From Enchytraeus crypticus (taxonomy: Eukaryota; Annelida; Clitellata; Enchytraeida; Enchytraeidae), in the NCBI GenBank assembly GCA_905160935.1, contig CAJHZI010000713.1, forward strand, positions 124,001 through 188,000: 64,000 bases of DNA, read 5' to 3'. Made by a program: the position numbers and the translations under genes. The notes beneath the pieces were generated by a model. It did no database searches. It was not told where the DNA came from and saw nothing but the letters and a program-made list of their open reading frames with translations. Numbering within the stretch: the first letter of the stretch is position 1; each line of letters begins with the position of its first letter. This document shows positions 36,269-47,168 of this stretch, piece by piece.

Positions 36269-36460
36269 GATCAGCTGTCACTGAAGCCATTTAGGTACGG
36301 GATCAGCTGTCATTGAAGCCATTTAGGTACGGGATCAGCTGTCATTGAAGCCATTTAGGTACGAGATCAGCTGTCATTGAAGCCATTTAGGTACGGGATC
36401 AGCTGGCATTGAAGCCATTTAGGTACGGGATCAGCTGTCATTGAAGCCAGACGGGCAGCT
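36269..36460 (+). repeat. 32-bp tandem array, 6 copies
   Basis: gatcagctgtcattgaagcc atttaggtacgg repeats with starts at 36269, 36301, 36333, 36365, 36397 and 36429, exactly 32 bases apart with few changes. Each unit holds the palindrome cagctg. Confidence 0.95.
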
Positions 36461-36479
36461 GACAATGTTAGAGACCGGG

Positions 36480-37996
36480 AAGAACACACTTGACTTGTAA
36501 CGAGCGAAAATTTATTATTTCTGTACTTTATAATTACAATTCTAGATTTTGTGAAAATGATAGTCAATATAACGCTCAGAAAGCCTTGGCGTCGACCCGG
36601 TTCTGCTTACACTTGCTCTCACGGTGGGCCTTATCTCTCCTGCAGATGTTAGAACTTGCCTGAAGGCTCATTCGCTGCCTGAGCTCAAACGCTTCGCCTT
36701 CCGGCCAGCAGCCACTAAACTAACACTTTCGTTTACTACATGCATGTGTTTATTGACTAACATCTGAGCCAAATACAGGCTCTAATAGGTTAGGCCCACA
36801 CGGGTTTATATATCAATCAACCTAGCATCTACTCGCCTAACTAGCCTAGGATAACTCAATATTCACCGTATATGGCAGAACAGCTTAATTGCGGAAACAT
36901 TGCCATAAACGTAGCCAACTTGTAGGCCTATATCACTTCAAGATATAACATAACTACGCAGTTTTTCGTAAAGAATAGCTCATAGGATATGCAGTTTCCC
37001 GGACAATGCTCACTGTTCTATTAATGGCAATCAAATTAAGCAATGTCCTATTTATAGTTAAATTTGAATAATTTACATGCGAGTTATCCCCATCGTTGCA
37101 ATAAATAAAAACTAATAAGAATTAATCTGTCATTATTCGAATTAAAATGAATCCTTTATTAACGATAAACGACTAAAATGAGTAACTCTGTAAAATTTGG
37201 TAAAATCTGTAGGCCTCTATGATATTGACTGTAATCAATGACTAAAAATAGAAATATTATAGCAAAATCGGGGTCCAAAATTGCAGAATTATATATGAGT
37301 TTACAAATTCAGTTATTTATCGGCAGAAATGTTTATTCTGCCATACGAGTGCCATAAGATTCAGATTAGATTTCTTTCGAAGTCAAAAATCTAAAGGGTT
37401 AACTTACCAATATTTTGAGTATTTGTCTCGTTTCTGGCAAGTTTCAACAATTGCTACCTCCCCCAAGCTCCACCGCGTCAATTCTTTAATAATATTAAAG
37501 GTTTCTGCTCAGTTGTGTGTGTATATACGCTAATGCTAGTACATGTAGCTGCTGAAGATAAAATCTTCAAAAAGAAAAGCAGCTTCTGCAAATGTTGAAC
37601 TAAGACGATAGCGTTAGGGGCAATGCATGCAAGCTAGGAGAACATATTCTTTTATAAAACCTTGCATGTTTCTGTAAATCTACATGTATCTGCAAGAAGA
37701 TATTCGCTCAAAATTCCTTAAATACCATTCAAAGTTACTATATTTTAAAAGGGCTTTTAAAATCATCTAGTCATCTTAAAAATAGTCTTTGTGATCGTTC
37801 ACTAAGAGGTAGGGTGGGTCAAATGAAGGCTAATGCCAAGCCCAAACGTCTGGCGAACCCGGTACGTTTGTGTGTGTAGGACTATGTGTGTATGTTTGTG
37901 TGTGTATGTGGTGCATATGTTTCGAGTTTTTCGTATAAGTGCATAAAAATTAAGGTAAATTTCGTTTTATAAATACAATTATTATTCCTGTTTTTA
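36480..37996. other. Intergenic sequence
   Basis: No gene recognised. The part at 36575-36720 is less AT-rich than its surroundings. A (gtgtgtat)n-like tract is near 37868-37912. Confidence 0.5.
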
Positions 37997-38295
37997 TTGG
38001 GCTGGTGAAGAATACAACAACCGTAAATTGAACGTGTCATAATAGGCGACTGAGCCAAAACTTAGGAATGCAAAGGGAAATCCCCCAATCAGCAATAATT
38101 TTCTCAAGCTACAGGCTATATTAACATGTTGGTGAAGTTATATTAAGGTATGGTGTTGTCATTTTTGAAATTAATAATTCTTTAATAGATGGAGCGCTCT
38201 TTGTGAAGCTTGAAAGTAGAATATGGGTAGTAATATACATACATTGGGCCTACCACTTCGCAGAACACTAGAGAGGGAGAGAGAAAGAGAGATAG
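37997..38295 (+). repeat. Interspersed repeat, family B
   Basis: Matches the copy at 28655: caaccgtaaattgaacgtgt cataataggcgactgagc, agatggagcgctctttgtga and ccacttcgcagaacactaga g, ending in a gagagagaaag tail. Confidence 0.7.
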
Positions 38296-38395
38296 TGAGC
38301 GAAATACGATTAATTTGGCATACTTTCGTGGTGGAAATGTTTCAGTTTATATTGCTGCATCCAGCCCGTACAGTCTCTTTGTAGTGTTCTGACAA

Positions 38396-38530
38396 ATGGC
38401 AGGTCCATGGTACATACATGTATTCATACAAAGAGTTGGCTTTCATGCTTCATTGCGAGCACTCCGTCGATCAACAAGTTAATCTCTTCACAAAGGGCAA
38501 TTAAGAAAGGCCTTTATTTTCCCCAAGCTA
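38396..38530 (-). repeat. Interspersed repeat, family B (partial)
   Basis: In reverse orientation: gcaggtccatggtaca, gagcactccgtcgatcaaca and ttcacaaagggc, matching 55630-55720. It forms an inverted pair with the copy at 37997. Confidence 0.6.
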
Positions 38531-39278
38531 TGATACTTAAGATATAGACCTTATATAACGTAACATAACTTGGGAAAAATATATTATATACATGCATAAT
38601 GATCAAGTTCTCTCTGTCTCTCTGTCTGTCTGCACGTCTGAAGTAAAGACGAGCTTCATAACATCATATTTAAAATTTCTTAATAAGCCTAATGGTTACG
38701 CTAATTAGAACAAAGTCATTTGACGAGTATAACCTCAAGGCTAGTAGGTGACTGTATATATTTAAACTTTATCTTGTGGTCTCAGTGTACTCAATCGTCA
38801 TCGTGTGGTGCTTTGGCGCCTGTTTATGTAGAGTCTACAATTGGCGTCCCTGGTATTGCCTTATGGCGAGGAACAGCAATAGCCAGTAGATGCTCAAAAT
38901 GACCAACATCGGCTTGAATGCATCCTGCAGTCTTTTAAAAATGCAAAAATAGCTCGATTGATTGTCTCTTGCGGTCAGGCCAGGCTTGTTATTTCGGCGC
39001 GGTAATTTACTTGCATGTTGCCAAAGTTATTGAGATTTCGTAAGGGTATATTTTTTATGCCTCAGTCAGTATATTTATATTTTATCGAGACTCGCGATAT
39101 TTACATACGGTACATTGGTAGAAGGACCGCCTTAGAATTTAGATGTTAAAGTTCAAAATCACGTTCTGTTAAAAGTAGCCATTTTCCTAGATGTGTTTTT
39201 TTGCACACAGGTAGCCTATATTATAGTGGCTTTAGTTTCTAAACTTGAGTTAAACTAGAGTTTCTTAACTTTAGTTTG
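38531..39278. other. Intergenic sequence
   Basis: No gene seen. A 60-codon open frame at 38720-38902 lacks coding features. Confidence 0.5.
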
Positions 39279-39408
39279 GCTGGAGCCAGTAACGATATCG
39301 GTAAAATACTCGACCGTGGATCAGTATGTGCAGGGTTCAGATCCTGGGCTCGCCTGTCACTGACATGGCTTTTGAGTTTGAAAACTGACGTTAACACTAG
39401 CTTTTTCT
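39279..39408 (+). repeat. tRNA-derived SINE copy (family A)
   Basis: A + strand near full copy: ggctggagccagtaacgata tcggtaaaat, actcgaccgtggatcagtat, agggttcagatcctgggctc and tgacgttaacac. Confidence 0.8.
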
Positions 39409-40960
39409 ATAACGTAGAAATAAACGTTCTTTAGAGCTTGAATCATTGTGTAACCTAATTTAAAGTAACTGAGTTACTTATAATATTTATTTTAAAATAA
39501 GTGAAAGCAGAAACTGAAGGAACTGAAACGTAAGTTTACATTTGAAGCTCGAACTGTATTGTGTATGTATTTTAATTAGTCTATAGGCCTACTGTATGTT
39601 TTAATGTTATTTACAAAATACTGTCTCCGTTATTTCATAATTTTTAATTAAAGCGGTTTTTCAACAATTCCTATTGTTAGAGAAGTCTAGAAGAGGACAC
39701 TGTACCTGTGGGACATAACAGGGTTCGAATCCAAGCCGCCGTAAGGGTCAACCCAGCGTAGCCGATGCTATTATTTTTTATTTCCTGTTCCCTAATAGCA
39801 TTAATCCATATTTAAACCTTTGTTAATTAAATTTTAATCGTCAATAACTTCTGTTAATAACAAAATAGCACTAATGAAGTATCTCAGTGAAATAAGTGAA
39901 GCATTTGCCGTAAACTGAATTTAAAGGGCGGAACAATCAAAACAACAAAACAAAACAAAAATTTTATACGTCTTCTAAATAAATAATGAAACAATAACTA
40001 AACTAAACAATCGTGTTTGAGAAATTGTACTTCACTGTACTATTCTCGATCCAGTGAGACTATTGCATTCATCATTCTCCATTTTCCATAGGACAAGTAA
40101 CATGGACAACTGACTAAACTCTCTCGTGGTTAAAATTGCGGTACCAAAAAGGGATAGATATCATCTAAGATAACCATATCATTATAGTATATGCGTAATT
40201 TTAATTACAGTTAAGTGTTCTATACGTTGAAAGTTTCTAATTAAATGAAACTGACTTGGATAGCAAAGATATAAGAAAGCAATAAACTAGTAGACTAAAG
40301 GAACAAGCATCAAAAAGCAAAACTAAAACAAGAAATTAAAAATTAATTTGAAAAACAGCTGAACTAAGGCTTATTTGTTATCTTGAATTTAATTCTACCT
40401 TATAAACTTAATTCTAGCATAGGGCCTATACACAGACCCAGCAATATAGACCCGCAACCAGTTAGGGGGCTTAGCCCTCTTAACATTTTAAAGCCCCATT
40501 ATTTAATTTGAGAATTGTATATTTATCAATGTTTTAATATCTTATACTGAAAAAATGCATTTCTGTATATTTCGTATATTAATAAGACCCAAAATAATAT
40601 ATATAAGTAAATTGTATATTCGTAAAAACAGATTTAACCCGCAGAGTTAAATCTCGTTACGGGCCTCTAACTACTCATCTACAATTACATTGTCATAGAA
40701 TCATGAAATTAATATTTGCAGTAAGTTAAATTTTAATGAAATCTACAATTGAAACCGGAATAATCAAACAAAAACATTGCTTCATGGCAAATATCTAACA
40801 ACTAGCTGGTACTCATACAATAGAAAATTTCTAAATGTAAAAAGTTATAAATTGTTGAAAAAATTCTACATTAATAGGCATATATACTGTATATATACAT
40901 CAATATACACTTGTGTATATAGGCCTATATACAGTATATATATCAGTAAATAAAAAAATA
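39409..40960. other. Intergenic AT-rich sequence
   Basis: No gene or well-defined repeat. A short palindromic ataggcctatatacagtata region lies near 40880-40940. Confidence 0.5.
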
Positions 40961-40997
40961 ATTAATATATATATATATATATAAATTATATATATAA

Positions 40998-41085
<88 letters not shown>

Positions 41086-41090
41086 CAGTA
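40961..41090 (+). repeat. (ta)n-(ga)n compound microsatellite
   Basis: A ta tract passes directly into gagagagaga at about 41054-41082. Open frames on both strands are artefacts. Confidence 0.95.
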
Positions 41091-41349
41091 TATAATCTGT
41101 ACATGCATGTATGTATACACAAATTATATATTCGCAATTACATATTCACCTGTGAACGACAAAGCATGATGGAATTCGAGAATTCTCCTTAATAATCAAG
41201 CAAATATTCCATAATACACGCAAAATACTCTCATACAATTGTAAAATGCAAATTTTTACAGATTTTATATACACTACAAATATCTCATAGCAAAAGTTTA
41301 GAATAACATCATATTCTAAAATGGCAAATAATTGAACGGTAACGATGCC

Positions 41350-41877
41350 TTACTCAAAGCTTGCCTGGGTCTTCTTTGCTTTCGATGCTTCAGCACAGGG
41401 GCTACATTTACAGTTAAACTCGACCTTGAACTCTGCATCGGCAGCGTTTGCGATTGTGTAGCTGCAATAGAATTTATCACCCACTTGACCCCCTAGCACA
41501 GGTTTATTGCAGACTCCAGTTCCGTCCTCCATGTCCTTAGAGCTCATGGCAGATCTTCCAACGTGAAGATTACAGAGTGGCTTATTCCAACTCATATCCA
41601 TCGGGATACATCCGAAGACGCTAAGTACCATTCCAGTGTCTCCAATCTTGAAGTGGATCGTTCCAACCGCGCCAAGCCACGCTCCAGTTGTTTTTGTCCA
41701 AATGAACTTCTCCGTTTTTCCAGGTTTGACTTCCTTCAATGTGGTACGTAGTGATCCAGATGATTCGCTGGTTCCTAGCGGAATGAGCACGTGAGAGCTT
41801 CCATTCCTCAAGAGCAAGGTCCACTTACGATCTTGGAAACTATAAACACCGGCATATCCAAGCCATGATAGTGACAT
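41350..41877 (-). CDS. Small cysteine-rich protein, possible actinoporin-like fold
   Basis: A single-exon 175-residue ORF beginning MSLSWLGYAG and ending at TAA (41352-41350). I chose the ATG at 41877 because upstream codons give only a non-ATG start and a TATA-like box sits about 45 bases upstream. The sequence alternates short polar and hydrophobic strands and includes WTKTTGAWLGAVGTIHFKIG (60-79), then LSVFGCIPMD (85-94). The GTIHFKIGDT...VFGCIPMD stretch weakly recalls the membrane-facing segment of actinoporin-like cytolysins, but the usual N-terminal amphipathic helix is absent and there is no signal peptide. Seven cysteines (90, 102, 123, 138, 156, 158, 161) include a C-terminal CKCSPC. 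It lies 1.2 kb downstream of the DUF4781 gene on the same strand. The function is a guess; the gene itself looks real. Confidence 0.6.
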   Translation of the reverse strand: MSLSWLGYAGVYSFQDRKWTLLLRNGSSHVLIPLGTSESSGSLRTTLKEVKPGKTEKFIWTKTTGAWLGAVGTIHFKIGDTGMVLSVFGCIPMDMSWNKPLCNLHVGRSAMSSKDMEDGTGVCNKPVLGGQVGDKFYCSYTIANAADAEFKVEFNCKCSPCAEASKAKKTQASFE

Positions 41878-41920
41878 TTTAAGTAGGTTTAGTGGTAGAA
41901 GATCGTAGTCCAAGAATTTA

Positions 41921-41930
41921 CTTTATATCC
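41921..41930 (-). promoter_or_regulatory. Candidate TATA box of the 175-residue gene
   Basis: On the - strand, ggatataaag lies about 45 bases before the ATG at 41877. A start site 25-30 bases downstream would give a 5' UTR of roughly 20 bases. No splice acceptor is evident between, fitting an intronless gene. Confidence 0.4.
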
Positions 41931-42607
41931 AGATACAAGATTTGGAACTTTGAGTTTCTTATAAATATTTCAAAATCAACAGTTCAAAATAATCACTCTA
42001 CAAAATATCAAAGAATAATTACTAAACGATGTACTTACAGGTGTTCGATAATTCATTATACATTTATATTATTAGCGTCTGTCACATTGCTTTCTAGTAG
42101 ATATCAAGAATGATATCATAATGCTTCTCTATCGAAACAAACTCTAAATATTTCTATTGAATGAGTTACAATCAAATATCTTAAAATTTGTTCCTTGTTC
42201 GCTTTCTTCAATAGCAATTTTAATCAATTAAATGAGACTTCGCACCTGAAAGGTCCCTAATCATATAGGTGTATGTACATGTATATTTGCCCGGAAAACA
42301 GGCGATAAACTTATCTTTCTACATTTATTTCCTCGTTTCCTTTAAAATTCATAAAGCATATTACTCGTACTACTGAGTTTGGATTTCTCCAACGGTGTCC
42401 TCTTTCCAGATACCGTATTATTCTAACTGTGAAATATTCAGCCTTTGCTACTGTCCACATCTCAACAAAGCTGCTGTTGAAAATGTTAAGATTTTCTTGA
42501 TATCAACATTCATATTCGTTTTAATTTCCTCTTCTATTCTACAAGAGAGGTACATTAAATTACATTACTTTTGCACTGAAAAAACTAGACTGAATTTTCA
42601 TGAAGAA

Positions 42608-42613
42608 TTTTAT
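42608..42613 (-). terminator. Candidate poly(A) signal of the DUF4781 gene
   Basis: AATAAA on the - strand, 487 bases past the stop at 43100. Confidence 0.3.
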
Positions 42614-42875
42614 TGAAAACATAATACTGAATTACACTTTTTAAAATGTCTCATCTTCTCTGCCATTGCCAACATTTCCAAAGCATTCAGCTAACTTTTA
42701 CGTTTTGCTTTTACTCCACTGACAGTTCAATTTAAATCAGAATGGATTTTATTTAAAGAAGGATCTGATTACGGTAGACGTAATTGAGCATATGCATGGT
42801 ATATGTATAATACATAAATAATATAATATATTTCCTACTTTAAAGTACCAATTGTAATATCGAGACCTGCGCAAA

Positions 42876-42938
<63 letters not shown>

Positions 42939-42965
42939 TGTATATATATATATACATATACATAT
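42876..42965 (+). repeat. (ca)n-(ta)n compound microsatellite
   Basis: acacac passes directly into tatata, then catgtatata words. It lies in the 3' flank of the DUF4781 gene. Confidence 0.95.
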
Positions 42966-43099
42966 ACATGTATTTTTACATTTTTACTGACAACTGCTTT
43001 TACATTTTTCTAAAAATTAAAACAAACAGACACCTAGCTCGTTGACCACCAGCCCTCGACATATTAGAACAAAGTGCTAAATGATGCCATTTCTTGCAG

Positions 43100-44215
43100 T
43101 TATCTCCTTACTAAACGCTGATTGTAGTACATGGTTGCGACGAAGACACCGCTGGATCCCGACAAGTGCCTCGGTTTAATGAGTACACCGAACAGGCCCT
43201 TGGCTGGATCTTCGTATACCATTCGCACATTAGTACCCTCCTGAGTCAACCTAACCTGAGTCATATTTACCTCAGCCCCAAACAGCTCATTCAGGATGCT
43301 GAAGTATTCCCTTTCGTTGACCAGTCCATGCTGGAAGTTATCGTGTTTGTAGATGTGATAGGTCAAAGATTTCTGACACTTAAACTGAAACTGACTCGAA
43401 TCATTTATCTGTGACAGAGTTACTTCAAGTTGATTGAATTTTGCATTCATACTACGAAACTCTGCACTATTTGGATTCAGCATGCCTTCAAGCAATTCAG
43501 TTTTCCACTGCGTCCAGCTTTGATTCGGCTTCAATGTCGCATCGTCTTTTAACTTGGATACATGCTTGGTCACAAATTCGATCATTGCACAGTATTCAGC
43601 CGATTGCGTGCAATTCTGCGATTCAGCTAGTTTCAGCGCAATCTTAGCTAATCTAGGATCAATCTGGCTTTCTGATGCAATCATCACGTCGTATAATCTA
43701 TCTTTCTCAAACGGTCGCAAATCTTTAAAGATTTCCTTACCACCAATTTTAATCTTGGTTAGGTGTTCAACTTCTAGCACCTCGACAATTTTGTTCTCCG
43801 CCATCTCACGCTGAAGCTCAAACTTGATTCGTTCAGTTCTGCACACGTTTTTGATTGCTTTCAAATATTCGGCTGTGTTTTGGTTAGCCGCAAATTTTCT
43901 GGTAGCTTGCATGGCTGCAGCCTGGTTATCTGCTGTCATCTCTGCGAAAGCGTCCGCGTGGATTGATAGTTGATCATTTATGCGAATTTTTCCTTCTCTA
44001 TCAAACTTCACTTTATCCTGCTCTCCATATGTAGATTGTACTAGACTGGTCATGAACTGTTGCAGGTTTTCTATCTTGTGAAGATTTTTAATGACCCGCC
44101 CATTGCCATGCATCTGACGATTTCCCCGAGTGTCAGCTGCTATTCTATCAAAGACGACCCTATCATTATCTGAGCTGAGCCTCGCTTTAAATTCAGCCAG
44201 AACTTGGTTCTGAGT
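43100..44215 (-). CDS. DUF4781-family protein, exon 2 (C-terminal half)
   Basis: On the - strand, acceptor tattttag|ACTCAG opens a frame of 371 codons ending TAA at 43102-43100. It begins TQNQVLAEFKARLSSDNDRV, VFDRIAADTRGNRQMHGNGR and continues VIKNLHKIEN. In DUF4781 proteins as I remember them, a similar charged helix plus an RxNGxxxVI stretch follows the membrane-like core, supporting the join to exon 1 (GAA|ACT, phase 0). The rest is mostly charged helical sequence with no motif I know. The region after the conserved core is likely specific to this gene. Confidence 0.8.
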   Translation of the reverse strand, partial: TQNQVLAEFKARLSSDNDRVVFDRIAADTRGNRQMHGNGRVIKNLHKIENLQQFMTSLVQSTYGEQDKVKFDREGKIRINDQLSIHADAFAEMTADNQAAAMQATRKFAANQNTAEYLKAIKNVCRTERIKFELQREMAENKIVEVLEVEHLTKIKIGGKEIFKDLRPFEKDRLYDVMIASESQIDPRLAKIALKLAESQNCTQSAEYCAMIEFVTKHVSKLKDDATLKPNQSWTQWKTELLEGMLNPNSAEFRSMNAKFNQLEVTLSQINDSSQFQFKCQKSLTYHIYKHDNFQHGLVNEREYFSILNELFGAEVNMTQVRLTQEGTNVRMVYEDPAKGLFGVLIKPRHLSGSSGVFVATMYYNQRLVRR

Positions 44216-44523
44216 CTAAAATACAGTGAAATATTCACATTCTTTTACTATTACTGATAGCAACCATCATCAAGATAATGTTAAGATGTAAGAAAATACC
44301 ATTAAATATGCCTGCTTTCGTTTTAGAGATAAAAATAAACGAGGTAGGCTCATAGAAGAATTGAACAGAGAAATGCGAATAAAGTTAAGAGACAAGATGT
44401 ATATTTTCAAGATGATTTTATTTGTTCAATTTTCCGTAAACTCTGTCATATCTGTCCATAATACTAAGATTAGATTAAGGTACATTAGATCAATAACATT
44501 GCTTCTAAAAACACTCAACATCA

Positions 44524-45790
44524 TTATCATCATCTCTTGAATCCCAGTTTAACTAAGGTCGAGAGAGTCCTTCTCCAATCCTCTCTGTCCCATACAATAT
44601 CATCAGTCAATACCATATTTTTCATGCCCCTCTTAGTCACCGCATCCCATGTCAGTTGTGGTCTACCTCTCTCTTGCTTAATCTTCAGGTCTTCCTCAAA
44701 ATTCTCTTTAATACATCCTCGTATGGCTTTCTCACAATATACCCATAACATCTCAACCTCGACTGAGCCAAATATCCCCGATGCTTCAACACTCAAATGC
44801 CTTCTCAAAACGCTATTACCTTTCTGTCCTTCCAAGTTTTGCCACATATTAGACGCAGTATTCTCATTTCTGCCACATGCAATTTCTGCATTCGTTTCCT
44901 TCTAAATGCTCAACACCACAAATCATACGTCATTACATATTAGATGGCCTATTTGCCTTTCAATCATAGCGATATTCTCTTATCGCACAACACTCCATTA
45001 GCCACCTTCCACTTTTCCCACCCGACCTGAATTCTACATGTAACTTTTTTTAAACTCCCCATCATCCTCTATTATAGACCCTAAGTATAAAAAATGTATC
45101 ACCTTTTCTAGCTTCACCCACTAACTTATTACTCTATCACCGTTTATCTTCTCATCCTTCTATTTTTTGCTGTCCAAATGCTCGGTTGCTTTTATTCACC
45201 CTCAGCTCTATACTTCCAAATGTTTCCAATATCTCTCGCTTTCATTTTACAAAATCTTGCTGCTTGCACTCTCTCTCTCCTACTATCACTAGATCATGCA
45301 CCACTGGCCTGCCTACTGAACTTCCTTGCGCCACTCCTTCATATTCAAAAGAGTAAATAATGACTTAGGGCTGATTCTTGGTGTACCCCAATCTTCACCT
45401 CAAATCTCTCCGAGTGTCCGCTCTCCACTTTTGCTCTAGTCCTCACCCTGCTTTACATATCAGTGATTACCTCCGAACATCTTTTGTTTACTTTCCTATT
45501 CCTCAGAACTTCTCAAACTAACTCCCACGGAGGAACCCTATCATGGGCCTTCCATATGGCAACAAACACAATCTGCATCTTCCTTCCCCTTCTACTTTTC
45601 TTCTCCTTAATTTGCCTATCATAAAGATCGCTTATGATGCCGACCTTGTTGAATTCCTCCTACATATATGCCCTTAGCAACTCAACCTTCATTCTTCTGG
45701 CATCCTGTCCTCTACAGAACACCTTGTTAAACAGATGACATAAATACTTCACCGCTGTCACACTTACCATCTTCTACAGTTGGACCAATA
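44524..45790 (-). pseudogene. Decayed non-LTR retrotransposon 3' half in DUF4781 intron
   Basis: The - strand carries the shared tail (gaccttagttaaactgggat tcaagag, gatgatgat) and upstream an RT C-terminal peptide (44847-44530) with GCIKENFEEDLKIKQERGRP then LTWDAVTKRGMKNMVLTDDI. From 44850 to 45790 the - strand keeps reverse-transcriptase-like composition in broken frames. It is in the same orientation as the host gene and fills most of its 1.8-kb intron. Confidence 0.75.
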
Positions 45791-46035
45791 AAAACAAAAT
45801 ATTTAAAAAATTCAAAAACAAAATTTAATTTCCAAAGTATTTCAGAAAAACTTGCAAGTATTTCTAAAAAACTTACTGATTGCTTCTAAAAATACTCAGG
45901 GAATTAAATTTTGCTTGCATCAAGTACAAACTAAATATTTCAGTTTTGCAAAAAATTGGTTACAAATTATCACGGATGAATAAATATCACCAATGAAAAA
46001 AAGTATTACGAATCAAAGGTAGAATAAAGACTTAC

Positions 46036-47145
46036 TTCTTTTATTATAGTACTTGCTGTTTTCATATTCATTACTCCATTTGTGAAAAACAAGATGCCTA
46101 GCGTGAACTGATAAAGATCCAATGGCTTGAGTTCGTTGTGAGTCATTTTGTCGATCAGATGGGCAAGACCGTTAGCGAGTCCTATTCCATTGACAGTCAG
46201 ACTTCCGAAGTTTGCTGCAGTAACTGCGATACGACCGGCCATGTTGAGTACATTGCCTGATCTTGCGCTAGCAACCATTGCTTTTGTCGCTCCGCCTGCA
46301 GCAATACCCAACAATGATCCCACTAAACTAATCCAGGCGGCGCGAGCTTCTGGATCCAATAAGGATGTGCTCTGGTCGTGTTTACCGCGATCCACAAGTA
46401 CTTCGGCTGAGCGATAGGTGCCGTAAACTGCAGAACCCGCTCCGACTGCAGCTGATGTTGTAGCCAATATAGGGCCAACTGGGGTGAAAAATGAGGCCAC
46501 CAAAATTCCAGCTGAAAAAGAGCTGCCTGCCATTCCGGTGAAATCAAGAACAGTCTTTATCCTGTTGGATAAATCGCAGGCTGGAGAAGTGCCGTAGGAA
46601 ATATCAACTTTACCGAATTCATCGTCATCACCAGATTCTCTATCAGTGTAAAAGCCATTTGTTGGGTAACAATACATACACTTGGGAAGAGTATTATTGT
46701 CTAGATAGTCCTTCCAATCCTTATACACTCTTCCAGTTGAATCAATGTATGATGCCTCGTCTTCGTCTCTATCAGTGTCAATGCAAACTCGAAAAACTGG
46801 CAACGTGAAATTCTTTTCGTGCATCTTGATGCAAACGAATACTATGGCCATCAGAACACCTTCGTTTTCGATGTGTCGAAAACTGAGCTCAACAAGTTTC
46901 TCGCAGATCTCAGCCGCCTTTTTCTTCTGCTCTTCGGTGTAGCCAGGCAATTCCTCGTCAGTGTCTTCGTATTCTTCAGGGCTTCCAAACAAAGCGAAGC
47001 AAATCTTTGCGCGCAAATATTTTAACTGGGATTCATAAAAACAATCCCAAGTTCTGTCTGAGAGTGAGATGTGATACTCTTGCTGAGTCTTAAAAGCTTC
47101 CTCCTTCCACTCTAGTACATCTGGTGCGCTCCAGTCTGACCCCAT
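46036..47145 (-). CDS. DUF4781-family protein, exon 1 (conserved core)
   Basis: ATG at 47145; 370 codons; donor AAAGAA|GTAAGT at 46035, joined in phase 0 to 44215. Landmarks: LKYLRAKICFALFGSPEEYE (41-60), ELPGYTEEQKKKAAEICEKL (65-84), VFRVCIDTD, then CxxC in LPKCMYCYPTNGFY (153-166), and a glycine-rich hydrophobic core SAGILVASFFTPVGPILATT (211-230) with VYGTYRSAEVLVDRGKHDQS. I recognise this as the DUF4781 family known from arthropods and other invertebrates; its function is unknown. The hydrophobic core could insert in membranes, but that is inference. The total protein would be 741 residues. TAG at 47157-47155 closes the frame upstream, so translation should start at 47145. Confidence 0.85.
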
Positions 47146-47159
47146 CGCTCGATGCTATG

Positions 47160-47168
47160 CTGAGAAAG
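47160..47168 (-). promoter_or_regulatory. Acceptor-like site between the two ORFs
   Basis: On the - strand, ctttctcag ends at 47160, 14 bases before the DUF4781 ATG. It could be a cis-splice acceptor from an upstream noncoding exon or a spliced-leader acceptor. This is a sequence match only. Confidence 0.35.

Noticed and set aside
38720..38902. 60-codon open frame in the intergenic region
   Set aside because: No conserved motif, no splice context and a position between repeat copies.
41001..41192. Open frames across the ta/ga tract
   Set aside because: Pure microsatellite translation (YIYIYI, RERERE).
41878..41913. Longer start (12 more residues) for the 175-residue protein
   Set aside because: It would need a TTG start. 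The ATG at 41877 has a better context and fits the TATA spacing.
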